Assembly (NCBI RefSeq): GCF_016802725.1
Contig: NC_052677.1
Span: 19,111,329 to 19,175,328 of the forward strand
Direction: 5' to 3'
Origin: Solenopsis invicta
Lineage: Eukaryota; Arthropoda; Insecta; Hymenoptera; Formicidae
DNA length: 64,000 nt
Notes under the pieces: model-generated
Databases searched by the model: none
What the model was told of the DNA's origin: nothing
What the model saw: the letters and a program-made list of their open reading frames with translations, nothing else
Made by a program: the position numbers and the translations under genes
Part shown: positions 58,206-64,000 of the stretch, in pieces
How positions within the stretch are numbered: position 1 is the first letter of the stretch
How the letters are laid out: each line of letters begins with the position of its first letter

Positions 58206-61200
58206 CTGCGTATCAAATTTGGAATTTCGGAATACTCGATTATGTTACGAATTGCGGTATTTTTCAAAAGTAACCCTTACCTTAAAGTTGGACTGTCCAC
58301 TGTGCTATCGAGTTGGGCGACGCGATCCCCCAATCCGAGTCTCACAGCAAGCAAGCACCAATCTCTTCCGTGATGATCAGGTGGATCCAGCATTTGTGCT
58401 AATCGCCGTTGCACAGCAGGCTTTATGTATTTTACCGGCTGCTTCGATCCAGGGACACAATTCTCCATTAACGGCAGTCCGCAGCTCACTATTTCCCATA
58501 CAGTTTCTTGTCGGTCGTTTGAAGGATTCTCAAGGGTCGCCTCTTCAAGGCCTTTGTCGATTAAAGCTGATATGACGGTGGCTGGCGCCCAAGAGTGAAC
58601 ACCCTGTACATGTATTGATTAAAAAGTGAATCCACTATAATTTCAATCTTTTACTTTTATAATAAATATATAAACCTAAATACGTGTTTCGACGTGTTAC
58701 TTACCTCGTCATATTCTCGAAGCTGACTAGGACTCAGCCAATGCCTCTCCAGTAACATTCCGGGTGCGACTAATTCGATAGTCGTATCCATTGCGTCCAG
58801 TATGACGCTGAGAAGAGCGAAACACTGCGCGCTAGAACCACGCGGACCGCGAACTTGAATTTCTACGCAGCTGTGTACTTCTTCCTCGAAAGTGATTATA
58901 CTCTCACAAGGCCCTAAACACAGCTTCGATCCTCGCCACCACTGATACAAATCTGAATTCGACGGATCCCACGTTTGAGTAATTTTTCTCAGTTGCGCCT
59001 ACATTAATTTCAATATATTTAGTTCTTCAGTTCGCTGTATCTTTGTTATACACATGGATTACCTGTAAATGCGTAAATATAGCAGTTAAATGATATAAAG
59101 GTGCTTCCTCTGGGCAAAGACGTAAACCGGCATGAGGTAACGCATTGGAACATGGTTTCCACGGTTCCCATAAACCCGGAAGGCGCTCTACGAGATTTAA
59201 ACATGGTATCTCGTACTCCACTTCGTCGTCATCTACTTCGCACTAAAAAATAATAATCGAGTAACAATCACATCGATTGATCAAAATTCTTAGAACATAC
59301 CGGAACGCATAAATTGACTGCTTGTAAAGCTTGTAAAGCTTGAGCGGCGGGACATGGACAGCGCGCTTGAAAATCTTCCAAGGTGTAAACGCCGGTGGTT
59401 CGACCACCCAATCGTCCTCTCTGATCGGGGCTTAATTGCCAATTTAACACGTCTTGCCAAAACCACTCGGGACTAAGTACTATCAAGTTTCCAGGTAGAA
59501 GAATGCATTCCCCCAAGTTCTATATAATTTAATATAAATAATTGTCAGAAGGAAAAAAGGGGAATGTCTTGTAGACTAAATTAGAATAAATAAATTACAA
59601 ACCTGTAATTGTAATCCGAGATGTCTGCAATGTTCCAAACAAACTAAAGGATTGATCTTTCGAATCTCGTTCAGAAATTCTTCCTGAGTGAACATTAACG
59701 GAGGTACTTCCAATGACTGCACGTACGATCTCCATGCCTCGGCAAGACCGGTCCACACTAAGGCGCTCTATAATACGCGATTAATATCCATAGTAACAGA
59801 ATTCTGCCTTTATCCCGTTGTATCACATTGATGCAGAAAATATATACAAGAGAATTTCTTTTATTTTCTTTAAGATAGATAATATAGTGCATGTATGTAT
59901 ACATGGGAGAAAGCATTAGTGCAACTATTAAATCAAAGTACAGTTTTCAATTTTATACACATCATTCAGAATTATTAAAAGGAATTGAGAGAAGTATTTC
60001 GACCTGTTTATCAAGATTCGCCAGGGGCACGTACGTAGCCGCAGCACGCGGCGCGTCACGTCGGAGAATACTTTCTGCAACTTCCGGTCCTTCCTACATC
60101 ATGCATTGCATGCATTAAGGCTTGTTAATAAACATTAATTGGCCAAATAACCAGCAACTAAAACATATGTTCTTAATAAATTCGATTCAATGTGATATAT
60201 ATATATATATATGTATATATGACATGATATCGGATTTTTTTTTAATTGAAAATGGTGCGCTCAATCAATCAAACATTGCAAATAATCGAACGTCGTCGAA
60301 AATTACGAGACACAGAAGGTATTTTCGATGCTTTTAATTATTTGTACATATATTAAATCAACCATGCGTCATGGATGTCAAGAGGTAAAATCATACAAGT
60401 GATTATAAAAATTATCGCATTGCCTTCAATGAGAGTCAATGCTTGATTCGACAGTATATTGACACTGCACAAATTTCGAGACTGATGAATAAATTATACA
60501 AACAACAGCGTAATGAGATAGTCCATTATTGACCAGAACCGTTTCGCGAAGGGTTAATGCGCACATTTATTACATGCTGTACAATATTAGTAAAATTCCT
60601 GTGAAAATGCGATTATTATTATTTACACAAGATAGTGTCAGTCACGATTACTCGTATTAACAGGCTGCAGAATCGAACGGTTCTGCTCGCACATATTTAG
60701 TATCAAGCATACTGATATCATGCATTTACTGATATATTTTGGAATGGATTAAAGATATATGTATAATATCCGATGATAAAAATGTAAAATCAGAAGAGAT
60801 CACAAATTCTCATCAGAAACGGAATGTTTGTTGAATTCAAGATTGCTTGTCAATTTTAATTTCTACATGGACACAAGTAAATGATGAGAAAGGCGAGATC
60901 TCTTCTAATGTTATAAATGAAGAAAATATGATAAATTTGTAACTTTACAGAAAATATAATTGTTTTTCACCTCGAGAAATTCCATCCTTGCATTATTTAA
61001 ATAAGATCTGAGGAGTTTCAGGCCAGGACTAGAAGGATTAGTTGCGTCCAGTGCTACCATTTGAGGTTCCTCCCCCAAAATCGATGTAAAGTCTTTCAGA
61101 AATGGCAGAAGTGGTGCGAGTAGATTGCCCCCGTTAGAATTCGGAGCTAAAGGTTCTGGCGCGTAAGTGCCGACTAAGATTACCTTTACATCATTACATC

Positions 61201-63956
61201 TGCCCCCAAATCCTTTAATGGAAAAAATAAACACAATTACGGAATTTATTCTTGATAAAAATTGATTACAAAAAAAAAAAGATGTGAGACAATGCCTTAC
61301 CGACGTTACTCGGATTAATACGATCCAAAATAAATTGTAGCCAGAATTTTATCTGCTGAAGTTGAACGGTTAGCGGTTCTCTCAAACTGACTGTAATAAG
61401 ATGCACTGCTGGTTGTTGAAACGTAAGTACGTAGTGATAAGACGCCAGAAATTCTTCGCGTCCGCATAATTCCCAAAAGACGCATTCACCACCTGGTCAA
61501 TTAAATACATTTACATGACATATTTAAGTTTTAAAAAACCCTATCAAAATATATAAGTATCTAAAAATATATATTATACAAAAATATTCAATCCATTACG
61601 TTACTAGAATTTTATTATCAATTAAAGATGGGCATGATGGATATTTAACGATTGACGATTGATGAATAAAAATCTATTCGTTATTCGGCATCTTGTAAAT
61701 GATGAATAAAAATTTATTCGTTATTCGGCCTCTTATAAATGATAAATAAAAATTTATTCGTTATTCAGCCATTTGAGAATGACGAATAAAAATCTATTCG
61801 TTATTCGGCCTCTTCTAAATAATGAATAAAAATTTATTCGTTATTCAGTCTCTTATAAATGAATAAAAATTTATTCGTTATTCGGCCTCTTATAAATGAT
61901 AAATAAAAATTTATTCGTTATTCAGCCATTTGAGAATGACGAATAAAAATCTATTCGTTATTCGGCCTCTTGTAAATAATGAATAAAAATTTATTCGTTA
62001 ATCAATCTCTTATAAATGAATAAAAATTTATTCGTTATTCAGCCACTTGTAAATAATGAATAAAAATTTATCATTATTCTACTACTTGAAAATGAAATAA
62101 ATATATAAAATTCAAACAAATAAAAATTAAAATGTTACTTAGTCATTCTTGAATAATGAATAATCACTTATCCTTTATTCAATACATCTTGAATAAAGAA
62201 CAAAAATTTATTTTCTTATTCAATTCTCTTTGAATAACAAAATAAACGACTGAAATTATTATTATCCCGTAATGATCATCAGGGGTCTTTTAGACCCCAC
62301 AATAACTTTAACCCTTTGCACTCGAGCGGCGCCGCTGCGATGCCCAGCCGGTTTGATGCATTCACTCGAAGTGCACCGTACGGTGTTTTGGAACTTGATA
62401 CGTTTATTTCAAATGTGAGATAATTTTATTATTTGTATACGTTTGTCTGAGTATAAAATGATTTTAAAGTATCTGTAAAATGTTTTTTTAATATAGCCGA
62501 AATCGTCTCGAGTTACTGGTTCGCCCGAGCGAAAAAGTCTGAGTGCAAGGGGTTAAGAGTACACAGACCATTCAAAATCAAACCTTCTACGAAACTAATA
62601 ACAAATTAAAACTAAGTATTAAAATGTAATTCGCTCACCTACGTTACCGCGACTCCACTCTACTCCCTGAGTACCTTCATACTCACTGTCGCTGTACTCA
62701 AAACTGAGAGAACCGTGTTTACTCGTCACGTCAAGTTCGATACTTGGCTCTCTCTACGCATCAATAATTTTTATTATTTACTTATTTATATTTTACATCT
62801 TTATTGTATGTATCTACCTTCGCGCTACAATTCTGGCTTCTAGATCTTCGAAAGAAACCAAAACTAAAGATTCCAGATTTCAATGAATTGATTAATGATG
62901 ATTTTCCAGAGGCGCAATGCCCAAGCAGTCTTATGTGCAGCCGGTCTATCGGTCTGTGTGTCGGTTGCAGCTGACGAATGTAATTTTCGCGCTGATTCAG
63001 CTGAAAAAACGGTTTAAAACAAGTTTCGACTTCCGCTGATTACAAACGGTGGAAAGCACCGTATATTGTGAAACTTACATTTCTCAACTTATCTAATAAA
63101 TTTGCGATGTCTGGATGTCCGTACTTAATCGCCGTGACATCCGCTCGGATCCCCCGATTCGTTTTATCGACATCACAACCAGCAAGGCACAAATGTCTGA
63201 CCAGATTAATATGCCCATGTCGAGCGGCAACATGTAACGCCGTGAGACCTTGTTTGTTCGGTGTGTCTAGATCAATTCCGCTCTCTATCAGTAAAATCGT
63301 CATTCCTTCATCACCGGCCTCACAGGCGATATGCAGAAGAGTGTCTTCTTTCTGGAAACAGCAACTATTTTTTTTATCCATGAATCTATTGATACGTATC
63401 AGCAAAATAAATAAAAGCCTCACAGAGTCTTTCATGTTTAATGGAGCACCCTGCAACAATAACTGAGAGACAGCCTCAACACAGCCTCGCTTCACAGCAC
63501 TGATCATTGCTCCGCTGAGACCCTGAGGAGCTTCAGATTCCTGTGTACAAAGAGAATGAAATTTTTGTCGATACAATAAAACTGTGTAATCCTTTCGAAA
63601 TTACATAAAATGATTTTCATTATCTTTTATTGTATAACATGTATGAAATTAAAAAAATATTGAACTTTTCAATAAGCAAGGTATACATAGAATAAAAAAA
63701 AATTTGCATAGTTTTGACATAATAATGTATATTGTATATAAAAAAATAATTTGTATATATTTAATATACGATATAACTACAGATCGACGTCCCGTCAAGA
63801 GGGAAGTTGGTCAAAAAAAAGGCATAAAATTAATATTACATTGAAACAAAATGCTACAACAAATCGCTACGTTATCGAGATAATACTAGTCATTTTCAGG
63901 AACACACCGTGAGAATCCAGGGATGTTTAAGGCACGATTCAGCATTTCCTCTCTCC
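58043..63956 (-). CDS. DAPK1: Death-associated protein kinase, 5'-partial
   Basis: DAPK-family kinase linked to cell death, autophagy and the cytoskeleton (family role). In the window, right to left: probable kinase subdomain XI (AESCLKHPWI), four ankyrin-like units, a Roc domain with P-loop GHCASGKSS, COR-like sequence, then a death domain with LDPPDHHGRDWCLLAVRLGL and ending TGSNLSR. The order kinase-ankyrin-Roc-COR-death is unique to DAPK. From the first ankyrin exon to the stop the spliced frame is 851 residues over 13 exons with agreeing phases. The kinase catalytic core lies beyond 64000. Oddities: no calmodulin-binding segment is visible between kinase end and ankyrins, only about four ankyrin units instead of the eight or more of vertebrates, and a degenerate G4 motif (GTYAPE). 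Drosophila is thought to have only the short Drak form, so a long DAPK is noteworthy. Confidence 0.88.
58281..58603 (-). CDS. DAPK1: DAPK exon: start of death domain
   Basis: Reads VWEIVSCGLPLMENCVPGS, then LAQMLDPPDHHGRDWCLLAV and RLGLGDRVAQLD. Acceptor gtacag, donor gtaagg. Confidence 0.94.
58705..58998 (-). CDS. DAPK1: DAPK exon: pre-death-domain region
   Basis: 98 codons with LYQWWRGSKLCLGPCESIIT, CVEIQVRGPRGSSAQCFALL and LLERHWLSPSQLREYDE, the same order as in vertebrate DAPK1. Donor gtaagt. Confidence 0.92.
59063..59242 (-). CDS. DAPK1: DAPK exon: COR-like, third part
   Basis: 60 codons reading CEVDDDEVEYEIPCLNLVER and APLYHLTAIFTHLQ. Acceptor tttttag, donor gtaatc. Confidence 0.9.
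59301..59519 (-). CDS. DAPK1: DAPK exon: COR-like, second part
   Basis: 73 codons with GECILLPGNLIVLSPEWFWQ (the 'P-x-W' COR motif region) and GVYTLEDFQARCPCPAAQ. Donor gtatgt. Confidence 0.92.
59603..59767 (-). CDS. DAPK1: DAPK exon: COR-like, first part
   Basis: 55 codons reading WTGLAEAWRSYVQSLEVPPL, MFTQEEFLNEIRKINPLV and LEHCRHLGLQLQ. Donor gtttgt. Confidence 0.9.
60004..60093 (-). CDS. DAPK1: DAPK exon: Roc-COR linker
   Basis: 30 codons reading EGPEVAESILRRDAPRAAAT and YVPLANLDKQ. Donor gtcgaa is weak, but phases fit both neighbours and the stretch is GC-rich within AT-rich intron. Confidence 0.75.
60094..60970 (-). other. DAPK intron, 877 bases
   Basis: AT-rich; no exon or distinct element seen apart from a short AT run at about 60196-60212. 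Confidence 0.7.
60971..61212 (-). CDS. DAPK1: DAPK exon: Roc, G4/G5 region
   Basis: Reads NDVKVILVGTYAPEPLAPNS and MVALDATNPSSPGLKLLRSY. The G4 position has TYAP where family members have THAD. Acceptor attaaag, donor gtgaaa. Confidence 0.9.
61301..61492 (-). CDS. DAPK1: DAPK exon: Roc core
   Basis: Reads GGECVFWELCGREEFLASYH (WELCG in the DxxG/G3 position) and LQQIKFWLQFILDRINPS. Acceptor ttgaccag, donor gtaagg. Confidence 0.88.
61661..62093. repeat. 40-bp minisatellite with higher-order structure
   Basis: Eleven monomers of 37-40 bases built on gaataaaaatttattcgtta. Monomers 2-5 (61701-61860) recur in order as monomers 6-9 (61861-62017). Monomers at 61741 and 61898 are identical. Confidence 0.92.
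62312..62552. mobile_element. piggyBac-type MITE, 241 bp
   Basis: Flanked by TTAA at 62308-62311 and 62553-62556. Ends CCCTTTGCACTC and GAGTGCAAGGGG form a terminal inverted repeat with 11 of 12 matches. No coding. TTAA duplication and CCC ends identify the superfamily. Confidence 0.8.
62639..62753 (-). CDS. DAPK1: DAPK exon: Roc, variable acidic part
   Basis: Reads REPSIELDVTSKHGSLSFEY and SDSEYEGTQGVEWSRGNV. It has no clear motif but fits phase on both sides. Acceptor atgcgtag, donor gtgagc. Confidence 0.8.
62818..63000 (-). CDS. DAPK1: DAPK exon: start of Roc domain, P-loop
   Basis: 61 codons: LNQRENYIRQLQPTHRPI, then IRLLGHCASGKSSLINSLK (GxxxxGKS, Walker A) and a basic FFRRSRSQNCSAK. 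Acceptor tttttcag, donor gtagat. Confidence 0.9.
63079..63351 (-). CDS. DAPK1: DAPK exon: ankyrin repeats
   Basis: 91 codons with TLLHIACEAGDEGMTILLIE, TALHVAARHGHINLVRHLCL and a degenerate fourth unit ending ANLLDKLRN. Acceptor gtttccag, donor gtaagt. Confidence 0.92.
63424..63540 (-). CDS. DAPK1: DAPK exon: first ankyrin-like unit
   Basis: 39 codons reading LSGAMISAVKRGCVEAVSQL and LLQGAPLNMKDS. Acceptor gtacacag, donor gtgagg. Confidence 0.85.
63908..63956 (-). CDS. DAPK1: DAPK exon: end of kinase domain (tentative)
   Basis: After acceptor tattttag the frame reads ERGNAESCLKHPWILT, matching the kinase subdomain XI pattern R-x-x-A-x-x-C-L-x-H-P-W-I. Donor gtgtgt. The exon ends on a whole codon and the next exon starts on one. 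A second open frame exists but lacks any known motif. Confidence 0.6.
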
Positions 63957-64000
63957 CTAAAATAAAGAGATAATATTTTTTCTCGATTCATTAATAAAAG

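Larger units (their letters stand above)
61493..62638 (-). other. DAPK intron inside Roc, 1.1 kb
   Basis: Holds the 40-bp minisatellite (61661-62093) and the piggyBac-type MITE (62312-62552). Confidence 0.8.

Noticed and set aside
61661..62093. Regular repeat resembling a CRISPR array
   Set aside because: Monomers are contiguous with no unique spacers; it is a minisatellite in a eukaryotic intron.
63893..63956. Alternative frame EEMLNRALNIPGFSRCVPEND followed by a stop
   Set aside because: It could be the 3' end of another gene, but it matches no known motif, while the other frame gives a full kinase subdomain XI signature.

Overview
The window comes from an insect nuclear genome, most likely a hymenopteran and plausibly an ant. 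Genes are split by long AT-rich introns that carry CpG-rich patches and many microsatellites. The recognisable proteins are Dscam2 (known in honeybee as AbsCAM), two tropomyosins and a death-associated protein kinase (DAPK). The species call is inference from gene content and base composition only. No tRNA, rRNA or CRISPR array was recognised.

From 1591 to 46790 on the + strand lies the bulk of a Dscam2 gene. The window opens inside the gene, so the signal peptide and Ig1 are upstream. The 29 coding exons found cover Ig2 to Ig9, four fibronectin III (FN) domains, Ig10, two more FN domains, one membrane helix and a cytoplasmic tail ending at a stop at 46790. Ig7 is encoded twice, by alternative exons at 33884 and 35289. 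All exon phases join without a frame break. An 18.6 kb intron (7616-26201) holds repeats, including three tandem promoter-to-poly(A) units at 16.3-18.6 kb.

From 55348 down to 50132 on the - strand lie two tandem tropomyosin genes, each of 284 residues. Their six coding exons have identical lengths (240, 134, 189, 76, 133 and 83 bases), which marks a duplication. They point toward the 3' end of Dscam2.

From about 63956 to 58043 on the - strand lies the 3' two-thirds of a DAPK gene: a probable last piece of the kinase domain, four ankyrin-like units, a Roc GTPase-like domain, COR-like sequence and a C-terminal death domain. The kinase N-terminus is beyond the right edge.

The genes serve different processes: neuronal cell recognition (Dscam2), the actin thin filament (tropomyosins) and cell-death or cytoskeletal signalling (DAPK). 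Nothing suggests an operon-like link. Repeat content is rich: two piggyBac-type MITEs with TTAA target sites, a higher-order minisatellite in a DAPK intron, several inverted-repeat elements and segmental direct duplications.
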